A stretch of 56,859 bases of DNA from Leptospirales bacterium (GTDB taxonomy: Bacteria; Spirochaetota; Leptospiria; Leptospirales; Leptonemataceae), in assembly GCA_016788865.1 (NCBI GenBank), contig JAEUSB010000061.1, forward strand, positions 1-56,859, in the 5' to 3' direction. This document shows positions 36,604 to 44,057 of this stretch, in pieces (the stretch's first letter is position 1; each line of letters begins with the position of its first letter). Made by a program: the position numbers and the translations under genes. The notes beneath the pieces are model-generated. The model worked only from the letters and a program-made list of their open reading frames with translations, was not told where the DNA came from and did no database searches.

Positions 36604-37937
36604 ACGGGAACCTCAATTGTGAATTGTGTGCCTTTACCTGTTTCTGTTTCGAACTTAATTACTCCACCGTGTGCTTCAACCATGCTCTTTGCAATGGCCA
36701 TTCCCAATCCTGTTCCATTCGATTTTCCGTGTGTAATAAACGGCTCAAACAGGGTGGCCCGGATGCTTTCAGGAATTCCCGGACCATTGTCGCTTAACGT
36801 GAACCGCAGGGAACCATTGTTGCGACAAACGTCAATGTCAAAGTGACCGCCCGACCGAAGCACGTCTGCAGCATTGGCCGAAATATTCATGATAACTCTG
36901 AGGAAACGATTGGGATCAAATCTAGCTTCTCCTGGATACTGACAGGTCACCCGGCATTGGACGTCTCGCCCCTCGAAAAGCGGTCCAATCGCCGTCCGGA
37001 CGCGACTGATGTACTGGTCGACTTGCACAGGCTCTTTGCTAACCTGCACACCACCCCGACTAAAGTCGAGAAGATCCTGGACCAGGGACAAAATTCGCTC
37101 CGTTTCAGCGTCCACCATGGCATGGAGCCTACCCCTTTCGTCCTGGGTCGTGAGCGGATCGCAGGCCATCTCGACCGCACCCTGAATGACGCTCACTGGA
37201 TTTTTCAGATCGTGAACAATGCCTGCGGCCATGTCTCCAATGGCCGCCATCTTCTCTTTCTCGCCAAGTTTCTGCTGCAACTGTCTGGCAAGAGCCTCAG
37301 CGTCCCGAAACCCGGACTCGGCCTTAGCGCGAAGTTCTGCCTCTCGATCACCGGCTTCCAGCAGCAAGCGCGACCGCGTCCAGCTGCGCATCCGCCATGA
37401 GCCCACCGCATAGATAAGGAATGAGCTCACAACCAATGAGGCAATGAGGTCGCTGCGGCTATATGCGGTGCGCATGGACTCAGCCGGAAACCCGACGAGC
37501 GAGAGCGTGAGAACAAAACTACCGACCGAGATAGCCAGTAGCGAGATCAGGATAGAACGGGGCACGGGGGTAACAGGCAGGATCATAATGACAAAAACAT
37601 AGCCGCCAACATAGATTGGATCGGCTGAAGCCAGACCGGTGAGGATGCCGCAGGAAATCTGAAGATACGATAAAAACAGTGTCCCGACGACTAGACCTCG
37701 AAACGGAAAACTGAACAATGCTCGAATCAATAGGCAGATTGCGGACAGTGCTGAAAAGCCGAGTCGCAGCCAGACAATAGCTGGCTGGCCCGGGTGAAGG
37801 TGGCTATCCAACGTAATGTACGGCAACCAGACCACAATACCCAGACAAGTGGCAAACGGCAGGAGGCGATCACACTGCTCATCCAGGTCGCGAAGGAACG
37901 TTTCGCCCGGTCTTCTCTGGTCTTCAAAAAAGATCAA
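36600..37937 (-). CDS. Membrane sensor histidine kinase (NtrB/AtoS-like core)
   Basis: A 445-residue kinase with about six N-terminal helices (residues 30-190), a coiled-coil linker (RAKAESGFRDAEALARQL), the phospho-acceptor His in MAAGIVHDLKNPVSVI (about residue 243), and an ATPase with NISANAAD, DNGPGIP and GTGLGMAIAKSM. HDLKNP is the form common in NtrB-type kinases. No periplasmic domain is present, so sensing is likely in the membrane. It is the first gene of a tightly overlapping set with the DISM kinase and giant cyclase. Confidence 0.92.
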   Translation of the reverse strand: MIFFEDQRRPGETFLRDLDEQCDRLLPFATCLGIVVWLPYITLDSHLHPGQPAIVWLRLGFSALSAICLLIRALFSFPFRGLVVGTLFLSYLQISCGILTGLASADPIYVGGYVFVIMILPVTPVPRSILISLLAISVGSFVLTLSLVGFPAESMRTAYSRSDLIASLVVSSFLIYAVGSWRMRSWTRSRLLLEAGDREAELRAKAESGFRDAEALARQLQQKLGEKEKMAAIGDMAAGIVHDLKNPVSVIQGAVEMACDPLTTQDERGRLHAMVDAETERILSLVQDLLDFSRGGVQVSKEPVQVDQYISRVRTAIGPLFEGRDVQCRVTCQYPGEARFDPNRFLRVIMNISANAADVLRSGGHFDIDVCRNNGSLRFTLSDNGPGIPESIRATLFEPFITHGKSNGTGLGMAIAKSMVEAHGGVIKFETETGKGTQFTIEVPV

Positions 37938-38040
37938 TTTCAGAACGTTACCTCATCGAACGCGAAGCCCCGGGCCCTCGTCTCAAATAGTCCATAGGAC
38001 CAGGAATGTTTGAAGGCGCAACGCGAAACGTATGACCTTG

Positions 38041-38071
38041 CCCCCCTGAACGGGGGGGATTCGTCCCCGTT
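38041..38071 (-). terminator. Overlapping GC-rich hairpins after the chemoreceptor gene
   Basis: Two alternative stems share a run of G: CCCCCC with GGGGGG (38041-38057) and AACGGGG with CCCCGTT (38049-38071). They lie 4 nt past the chemoreceptor stop on the minus strand. No T tract follows, so this may be a factor-dependent terminator, a 3'-end stabiliser or an RNA switch. Confidence 0.4.
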
Positions 38072-38074
38072 GAT

Positions 38075-39778
38075 TTAGTTCAGGCCAGGGCTAACGGCGC
38101 TGGTTCTAAACTCGGACGCGCTCTGTTGCATGTTGGACGACAATCCTTTCAGCCGTACCGCGGCGCCGGCAACCTGTTCGGCAGCGGCGGCCTGTTCCTG
38201 GGTCTGCTGCGCAAGGTTTCCCGTAGTTCTGCCGAGCTCGTTGAGAGCTGCAAGTTGTTCAGACGCTGCGGTCGAGATTTCTGATGCCAGGCGTTTTACA
38301 TCACGTGTCGCGCGGTCCATTGAATTGGCTGCGTCCACCTGATGTCCAATCTGACTGGCTATACTCTGCAGCTCTTTCGTCATATCGTTCACACGCTTGA
38401 TAATTCGTTCCGTTACCGACGTCAGCGTGCCAACCCTTTCAATGCCCCTTCCTACTTCGTTCGCATTGGCCTGCGCGTGATCATTTATGTTTGCAAGGCG
38501 CTGACTGGTTTTTCCGGCCAACTCTCCAATCGACTGAGCAACAACAGCAAAGCCCCGTCCGGCTTCACCTGCACGCGCCGCTTCGATTGCTGCGTTCAGC
38601 GCCAGCAAATCCACCTGATCTGAAATCTCACTCAACGAACTTACTATTTCAAGAATGATTGAAGCACTATCTGCTATCTCTCGCATGGCGGTGTTCATGG
38701 AGGCAAGGGAAGCCTCCGCTTCCTGGGCATCACGCGCCGTTTCTGCAGTTCGCTCAGATAGGGCCTGAACCGACTGCTGTGTAGCTGTGCCCTGGACGGA
38801 GTTTTCGTGGCTTTGCTCTGCAAGCTTTGTCAGGTGCTGGGCTTGCGAAGAGGCGTTCTGCGCGATTGACTCTGCACCGCCGGAAACTTCTTCTACACTG
38901 GCCGCCATTTCCTCAGTTGCTGAAGCCTGGTTCTGAGCGCCAGCACTCAATTCCTCCGCAGCGCGATTGAGCTCCGCTGCGGTCCCCGTGAGGTTCGCAG
39001 AATCCTGACTGAGTCTCCGAACAATGCCTTCCAGTTTTCCAATGAGGTTGTTAAAGCCAGCAACAAGCGGCGAGAATTCTCGAGCATTTGGCTGCAGACG
39101 AAGCGAAAGATCATTTTCATCGCTTGAACGACGAATTCCGTTGGCTGCACTATCAATTGCAGACTTAACGTGACGGACTGTGAGAATCAATATCCCCCAT
39201 GATAAAATGAGAGACAGACCCCCGATTAGAACTGCAGCCGAACCAAGAATGACGGTGTCCCGCCGAGACTCGGCAGCAAGGTGCACTTCAATTGCGCGCG
39301 CAAGCTGTTCAAATTCCTCCGTTGGACCGCGGTCCTTTCCACGAACGATGTTGTCTATTTTCCTTGTCGCTCCCGCCTCGCTGAGATCGCTTTCAGCAAG
39401 TGCCTGATTGTAGGATCGATTGAGTTGCGTCAAGTTCTGGCGCAGGCTCTGCGCAATACGCACTATTTCGGGATCGGTTGCCAGTTCGATTTCTGCCAGC
39501 TGCTGATCGACTTTTGCGGCGGCTGCATCAAATCCAGCCTTGTATTGTTGAAATTTTGCCGGGTCATGCCCCCGAATAAGGATATTCTTCCACTCCTGAA
39601 CCTGGATCTTAAAATGAATAGTCCCAACGCGAGCCTTATCACGCAGCCCATCAAGTTTCAACCGATGACCAGTGTACCTATAGATCCCAAAAAACAATGC
39701 CGTCGCCGCCAGGCCCATGACGATTGTCACAACTAGAAATGATTTGTATAACCGACCTGCGATTGCCCCCGTTTGCAT
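38075..39778 (-). CDS. Methyl-accepting chemotaxis protein
   Basis: A 567-residue chemoreceptor. Two membrane helices (about 12-32 and 180-205) enclose a periplasmic four-helix-bundle-like sensor (about 35-175). HAMP follows, then a long coiled-coil signalling domain with the hairpin tip DLLALNAAIEAARAGEAGRG. The residues just before and after (SDQVDLLALN and AVVAQSIGEL) differ from the usual DQTNLLALN and VADEVRKL, so coupling partners may differ. The ATG at 39778 is preferred over one 29 codons earlier. It has no che gene beside it. Confidence 0.9.
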   Translation of the reverse strand: MQTGAIAGRLYKSFLVVTIVMGLAATALFFGIYRYTGHRLKLDGLRDKARVGTIHFKIQVQEWKNILIRGHDPAKFQQYKAGFDAAAAKVDQQLAEIELATDPEIVRIAQSLRQNLTQLNRSYNQALAESDLSEAGATRKIDNIVRGKDRGPTEEFEQLARAIEVHLAAESRRDTVILGSAAVLIGGLSLILSWGILILTVRHVKSAIDSAANGIRRSSDENDLSLRLQPNAREFSPLVAGFNNLIGKLEGIVRRLSQDSANLTGTAAELNRAAEELSAGAQNQASATEEMAASVEEVSGGAESIAQNASSQAQHLTKLAEQSHENSVQGTATQQSVQALSERTAETARDAQEAEASLASMNTAMREIADSASIILEIVSSLSEISDQVDLLALNAAIEAARAGEAGRGFAVVAQSIGELAGKTSQRLANINDHAQANANEVGRGIERVGTLTSVTERIIKRVNDMTKELQSIASQIGHQVDAANSMDRATRDVKRLASEISTAASEQLAALNELGRTTGNLAQQTQEQAAAAEQVAGAAVRLKGLSSNMQQSASEFRTSAVSPGLN

Positions 39779-39865
39779 GTTGCCAATGACACTTCTTGAA
39801 GTGGAAATGCAAGCGCAAAACTTGAAGTTACATACGTCGATTAGCCTTCTGGTATTCCGGGTCAC

Positions 39866-40122
39866 TACGTAAGGGAGATTACGGATGGTCCCCGGAGATG
39901 CGTTCCGGGGTATTGATTTGCATATGACAAATCAATGTCTCACTCAGTAGGATTCACAAGCCCGCATAACGTTTCTCGAGCCCCGGCCGTGAGCAATCCA
40001 CGGCGGCCGCTGCTAAACGCGATTCGATGTATCGAAACGCGATACGGCCCAATCTAGCGGGCCACCGGAACAGCAGGCCTGTTTACGCTGATTTTTGATT
40101 TGCCGGTGCAATTGCTGCACCG
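39866..40122. other. Structured intergenic element, function unknown
   Basis: A gap of 257 nt. GCCCGC (39960-39965) can pair with GCGGGC (40057-40062). Between them are a GGCCGT/ACGGcGGCC hairpin and a perfect TTCGAT-GT-ATCGAA hairpin (40023-40036), giving a branched fold of about 103 nt. A separate hairpin, CGGTGCA/TGCACCG (40104-40122), abuts the stop of the next minus-strand gene and has TATTTTTG after it on the plus strand. A small RNA, riboswitch-like leader or integron-type recombination site are all possible; none is established. Confidence 0.4.
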
Positions 40123-40521
40123 CTATTTTTGTTTGAAATAGTAGATTATGATTGGTGGATCATCAGTCGTGACGGTTTTGAACTTTCCTGGTGCAATCTT
40201 TACAAACCCTGCCCGCTCTTCCGCTCCGTCCAAATAGAAGACAATTTCAGAACCCTCTATCTCTAGCTTATTGGCACGGCCTGGATTTGAATGCCGCGCG
40301 GCCGTGGGAATAAACTTGCGACTCTTGAAGTCGTATTTGCCATTGTAGAATTTTAGATCAGGGGCAATCATGATGGCGTCCGAGCTTTTTGCAGCCGCGT
40401 CTATCGAAACCTGACTCGAAGTCCAAATCCCCGGCAGGCTAATGGAAACTCTGGATGAGTCCGGTGTTGCAAAGACAAGGCTTGAACTCAGGTAAATCAA
40501 ACTAACTAGAATCTGTCGCAT
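40123..40521 (-). CDS. Hypothetical secreted protein
   Basis: A 132-residue protein with a signal peptide (RQILVSLIYLSSSLVFA) and a beta-rich mature part resembling small lipocalin-like periplasmic proteins (IMIAPDLKFYNGKYDFKSRKF, LEIEGSEIVFYLDG). The ATG at 40521 is chosen because GGAGA lies 9 nt before it; in-frame ATGs further upstream add residues unlike a signal. No family is recognised. Confidence 0.6.
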   Translation of the reverse strand: MRQILVSLIYLSSSLVFATPDSSRVSISLPGIWTSSQVSIDAAAKSSDAIMIAPDLKFYNGKYDFKSRKFIPTAARHSNPGRANKLEIEGSEIVFYLDGAEERAGFVKIAPGKFKTVTTDDPPIIIYYFKQK

Positions 40522-40587
40522 CGTGTATTTCTCCATGTCTGAGCTAGCCATCCATTTGCCGCGCCAGAGCCCATAAGACAACCGCCT

Positions 40588-41205
40588 TCAAGCCTGAATC
40601 AGAAACCGGAGGAACCAGAACAGGAACCCGGTCCAAAAGACGCCGGCAGCCACAAGCACACCGAGAAGCCGGAGTAAATTCGTCCGCCTCGCAACTGCCA
40701 GGTCACTCTCGGCCATGCCCTGGCTGATTGGAACGGCCACGCTGAAAATTACAAAAATAAGCCCAATGAGCGAAAGCGTGATCGCAAGGATCATCGACAC
40801 TCCACCCAATGAAGTGCCTGAAATCTTAAAGGGTGCCGATCCCTTCCGCGCAGCCTCAACATTCGCGTAGGTCATGGGCCCAAATATCCACCCCACAGAC
40901 GAGGCGAAGACAGGGAATTCACGGCCGTCTGCCTCAATGATGAGGTTAGTACTCGCAGCCCCCCTCCGTCCCTGCGTGTTCGACATGGATACCACGGTGG
41001 TGCGCACAGCACTGAAGCCAGCGCGGCTGAATCGCTCTTCTGATTTGTGGAATATTTCCCGGCGTTGCAGCAGGCAAGATTCATTGCTGCAGTCCACGAC
41101 GGCACCGGTGCCCGTGAATAGTATCAGTGCAACGCCTGCGGCAAGGCAAACGGCCGCCGCAGTTTTTTGTTTCAGACCGCTGGAATCATTTTTGAAAGCT
41201 GACAC
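40588..41205 (-). CDS. Hypothetical membrane protein
   Basis: A 205-residue protein with one helix near the N-terminus (AAAVCLAAGVALILFTGTGA), an extracytoplasmic middle part with two close Cys (VDCSNESC) that may form a disulfide, and two or three C-terminal helices. The layout recalls DUF3592-like proteins with a membrane-flanked beta domain, but this is only a resemblance. It lies 66 nt upstream of the 40123 gene on the same strand. Confidence 0.6.
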   Translation of the reverse strand: MSAFKNDSSGLKQKTAAAVCLAAGVALILFTGTGAVVDCSNESCLLQRREIFHKSEERFSRAGFSAVRTTVVSMSNTQGRRGAASTNLIIEADGREFPVFASSVGWIFGPMTYANVEAARKGSAPFKISGTSLGGVSMILAITLSLIGLIFVIFSVAVPISQGMAESDLAVARRTNLLRLLGVLVAAGVFWTGFLFWFLRFLIQA

Positions 41206-41290
41206 GTCCCGAATCTCCGATGCTTCCTGATATTGATCAACTCAAATTCTTATCTGGCGGCCCCTTCTATGCTAGAATTCCTCAGAGAAA

Positions 41291-41312
41291 GCCTCGGATT
41301 ATAATCCGAGGC
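41291..41312 (+). promoter_or_regulatory. GATTATAA element, copy 1 (perfect palindrome)
   Basis: A 22-nt perfect palindrome contains GATTATAATCCGAGGC, followed by GACA. TATAAT (41300-41305) is an ideal -10 box and lies 41 nt before the ATG of the decayed gene at 41347. The same word with the same spacing occurs at two other genes, so this is read as a promoter with an operator. Confidence 0.6.
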
Positions 41313-41346
41313 GACAGGCTAAGAAATTCACGCTAAAATACGCCTG

Positions 41347-41603
41347 ATGTTCCAATCAGATTCATCCGTCCAAGGACGAGCGGTGCGCATTGTACAAGGA
41401 TTGCTGGCCATAAGCCTGCTGTTGGCCGGCAGCTCTGCAATCTGGGCTGACCGGATCTACATGCGCAATGGGGCGCAGATCGATGGAGTCATCATTAACC
41501 AGAATAAGAACTACACCATACACGGTCAGTTTCTGACAGGCGATTGCTTTAGTCCTATCTCTACATACGTTATGCGATCAGTGTACCGTTTGCGTGCCCG
41601 TAG
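41347..41603 (+). pseudogene. Truncated LA_0442/LA_0875-type envelope protein gene
   Basis: The first 60 codons encode a signal peptide and a domain like the start of the gene at 42110 (ADRIYMRNGAQIDGVIINQN compared with AEVVLLRNGQSLTGRVIGQT). After that the matching peptide moves to another frame (LYIRYAISVPF, compare VLRIQYVPF) and then meets a stop at 41601. The rest of the gene is missing. The intact relative is 0.5 kb away, so this is a damaged paralogue with its promoter element kept. Confidence 0.75.
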
Positions 41604-41608
41604 AAAGT

Positions 41609-42008
41609 TCAGAGAATTGTCAGATTCCATTGGTTTCCGCCGATTGCCAGATTCCCAATGTTCGTCAGGACTCCTGTGGTCTGGTCCACGCTGAACTCAT
41701 GGAAATTCCGCGCGCCGTCCGTCACGTAAACGTACTGAGTCCGCTGAGTACTCCAGAACTTGAAACAGTGACAACGGAAGGATTGGACGAAGAGTAGGAA
41801 AAGGAAGTATCGCTGGGAGCACCAAAGATTGTGAGGCCGGGCGAGAGCTGCTTGTGGTTGCCTTGAGCACAGCCGTCTGCAGCGGGCAGGAAATTGCCCG
41901 CGCACCCAGGGCCAGAAGAGCCAACTCCGGAATGCTATTCGTGGTTGGACCAAAGAAACAATTGGTGTTAACAAGAAGGCAGGCAATCAGTATCGATGAT
42001 CGCCTCAT
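41609..42008 (-). pseudogene. Decayed beta-propeller lipoprotein gene
   Basis: The start resembles the gene at 52102: a signal with NTNCFFGPTTNS, like ANCSFFGTTNS there. The coding signal then changes frame. A Big2-like segment (SYSSSNPSVVTVSSSGVLSG) lies in a second frame, and a propeller-like end (YVYVTDGARNFHEFSVDQTT) in a third. At least two frameshifts are needed, and the product would be far too short for a propeller. It is probably a fusion of gene ends left by a deletion. Confidence 0.75.
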
Positions 42009-42109
42009 GGGTAACGGGAGGGGCGCGACTCGCAAGGGGCAAACACTTTTGCACTGGTTGGCCGGACAACCTCAAAGGAGGGTCTAGCTCACGTCACAAG
42101 CAATTGTGC

Positions 42110-43081
42110 TTAGAAAGAGTACACCAGTGCCAGCTGAGCAAACCGTCCGGTCACGTTTGTTTCGGATCGAGTTTCGGGGCCCACGGCCAGGATCGGTTGA
42201 ATGGAATAAAAGCCCGGTGATGTCGATTTCGCATCCACAATGAGTAAGCCATTCTCCCATGCAATCCCGTTGTAGATAATGTGCGCAACCTGAACCCCGT
42301 AAAACGTTCCAAGTGCGTAGAGTGCGCGATTTGCGTTGTCGGTCTTTTTTTTGTAACTACCGTACGCGCGCGCATTGGAGTAATAAGCGTAAGCCGTGCG
42401 GGTTTCGAGCGGAATCGTTTGGGCGCTGAGAGACAAGAGGAAATTCAGATTCACATCGCGCCGATTTTGCGAAACGGCCGATATGCCGCGACGTCGCGCC
42501 ACAATTGCATGGCCGAGCAAACCGGCAGTTCCCGCCAGGTAGAATGCTCCGAACACCGGCCGGGATAAATAGAAGTGACCCCACCCCGGGACAACGAGCG
42601 AACGCCAGGCAAAATCCCAGTAAGAGATTGGCTCTCCCTCCGGCTTTTCCATTTGTCCTTTTGAAACGAGTTCGCGGAGTGCAGCGGCACGGTCGGCACG
42701 TTCCTTAGCCTCTTTCTCTTTCTCTGCTTTTGCCGTGGACTCGAGTTCTGCTATGCGCTTTTGCCTTTCAGCTTCAGCCATATTGGCCTGCTGAATACGA
42801 GCCCATTCCGCCAGCTGCGCTTCCTGCTTCTTTCTGGCCGATTCGAGAGCCTGCTGTTTCTGAGCTTCCGTAAAGGGAACATACTGAATTCGAAGCACAT
42901 CGCGCTTGGGTATCCGGCGGACCGTCCCGTTTGTACTGATTTCAATTTCACTCATGGTCTGTCCGATTACGCGACCGGTCAGACTCTGGCCGTTTCGAAG
43001 TAGAACGACTTCCGCATGAAGCGTGCTGCCCGCCAGGACCAGAAGCAGGACCGCAAATCGAAGGATAGCGGTGGCTTTCAT
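42110..43081 (-). CDS. LA_0442/LA_0875 N-terminal domain envelope protein
   Basis: A 323-residue protein. A signal peptide (KATAILRFAVLLLVLAGSTLHA) is followed by a small beta domain with VVLLRNGQSLTGRVIGQT, the pattern seen in Leptospira LA_0442/LA_0875-type proteins. A charged coiled coil follows (about 75-145), then a C-terminal part with hydrophobic segments (SLVVPGWGHFYLSRPVFGAFYLAG) like DUF5683 envelope proteins. It ends in LALVYSF, an aromatic end that would suit outer-membrane insertion. The ATG at 43081 is preferred. Copy 2 of the GATTATAA element lies 40 nt upstream. Confidence 0.75.
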   Translation of the reverse strand: MKATAILRFAVLLLVLAGSTLHAEVVLLRNGQSLTGRVIGQTMSEIEISTNGTVRRIPKRDVLRIQYVPFTEAQKQQALESARKKQEAQLAEWARIQQANMAEAERQKRIAELESTAKAEKEKEAKERADRAAALRELVSKGQMEKPEGEPISYWDFAWRSLVVPGWGHFYLSRPVFGAFYLAGTAGLLGHAIVARRRGISAVSQNRRDVNLNFLLSLSAQTIPLETRTAYAYYSNARAYGSYKKKTDNANRALYALGTFYGVQVAHIIYNGIAWENGLLIVDAKSTSPGFYSIQPILAVGPETRSETNVTGRFAQLALVYSF

Positions 43082-43109
43082 GAGCCATGGTAACACATTT
43101 GCAGAGCCG

Positions 43110-43130
43110 GTGTCGCCTCGGGTTATAATC
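43110..43130 (-). promoter_or_regulatory. GATTATAA element, copy 2
   Basis: On the minus strand this reads GATTATAACCCGAGGCGACA then C. The -10-like TATAAC (43127-43122) lies 40 nt before the ATG at 43081. It matches copy 1 at 18 of 20 positions or better in the shared word. Confidence 0.6.
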
Positions 43131-43182
43131 GGAAACCTTTTTCAGAAAATAATCTGCCCGACGACCGGGAAAAAACGTCCTG

Positions 43183-43205
43183 GATTATAGGACAGGGCGA
43201 CACAG
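43183..43205 (+). promoter_or_regulatory. GATTATAA element, copy 3
   Basis: Reads GATTATAGGACAGGGCGACA then CAG. TATAGG (43186-43191) lies 41 nt before the preferred ATG at 43233, the same spacing as the other copies. GTCCT and AGGAC flank its core as an inverted repeat. It is back to back with copy 2, about 52 nt apart. Confidence 0.55.
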
Positions 43206-43232
43206 TATAAGTTATGCCCTACAATGATAGGC

Positions 43233-44009
43233 ATGATCGTGAGGCTTTGCATCTTACTCGCCGCTCTCGGTATCCTCTCCTGTCTGCGTGTCGATCCAAG
43301 CCCCCTGGACTCCTCTAAGGATGTCCTCCCACTGATCGCTCCTGTCCTTCTGTCGCAGCGCACAACACGGGCTCTCATCCAAATTCGCTTTCCAAATGGC
43401 TCACTGAGCGGTACGGGCAGAATTCCGGTTACGTTAAACCCCAGCGCCACGCCGCCGACTCTCGCCACCGGCAAAGACGGCGACGTAAGCGGAGCCGGTT
43501 CATTTAACGGATCCAACTGGTATGATACCGCAATACCGGCCGGACTCCCCCTGGGGAACAGCCCCCGGACGATGTGTGTTTGGATGAATCCTACCAGCTA
43601 CCCGGGAGCCGGCGCAAACCGCCTCCTCTTTCACTATGGACCCTACACCACAGCGAACGCCTTCTCACTGGGAGTTCACAATACCGCCGGTACGCAAGAA
43701 TTGGTCGTTTTTGGATCGGGTTATGACGCATTTCAGGCCTACCCGTATCCTCTAGCAACATGGTCGCACTTCTGCGCAACCTATGACAGCTCTATCCTGA
43801 GACTCTATCTGAACGCAAACTTTGTCGGCAGCCCTGCGTTCGTTGGAACGGGTCCGCTGAACACAAAACAGGCAGGAGTTGTGGAGCTTGCCACCTGGGG
43901 TTGGGGACAGAACTGGGTGGGACTCATTGACGAGGCGGTCATCTACGATTGGGCATTGTCTCCGGAGGAGATCCAGCAGGTTTACCAGACCGGCGACGTT
44001 CCTCTTTAA
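43233..44009 (+). CDS. LamG-like jelly-roll lipoprotein
   Basis: A 258-residue protein. A lipoprotein signal (LAALGILSC) is followed by a spacer and then a concanavalin/LamG-like domain (about 80-255): GSFNGSNWYDTAIPAGLPLG, RTMCVWMNP, WSHFCATYDSSILRLYLNA and the closing WVGLIDEAVIYDWALSPEEI. These domains usually bind carbohydrate or proteins at the cell surface. The ATG at 43233 is preferred to one at 43224 because it keeps the element-to-start spacing seen at two other genes. A beta-propeller gene follows after 48 nt. Confidence 0.8.
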   Translation: MIVRLCILLAALGILSCLRVDPSPLDSSKDVLPLIAPVLLSQRTTRALIQIRFPNGSLSGTGRIPVTLNPSATPPTLATGKDGDVSGAGSFNGSNWYDTAIPAGLPLGNSPRTMCVWMNPTSYPGAGANRLLFHYGPYTTANAFSLGVHNTAGTQELVVFGSGYDAFQAYPYPLATWSHFCATYDSSILRLYLNANFVGSPAFVGTGPLNTKQAGVVELATWGWGQNWVGLIDEAVIYDWALSPEEIQQVYQTGDVPL

Positions 44010-44057
44010 TAGGGGGCGCACAGCCATTCCTGAGTATCTATCAAAGTTTTAGACGTT

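Noticed and set aside
38041..38071. Classical intrinsic terminator after the chemoreceptor
   Set aside because: The hairpins are strong but no T tract follows on either strand, so it was kept only as a low-confidence feature.
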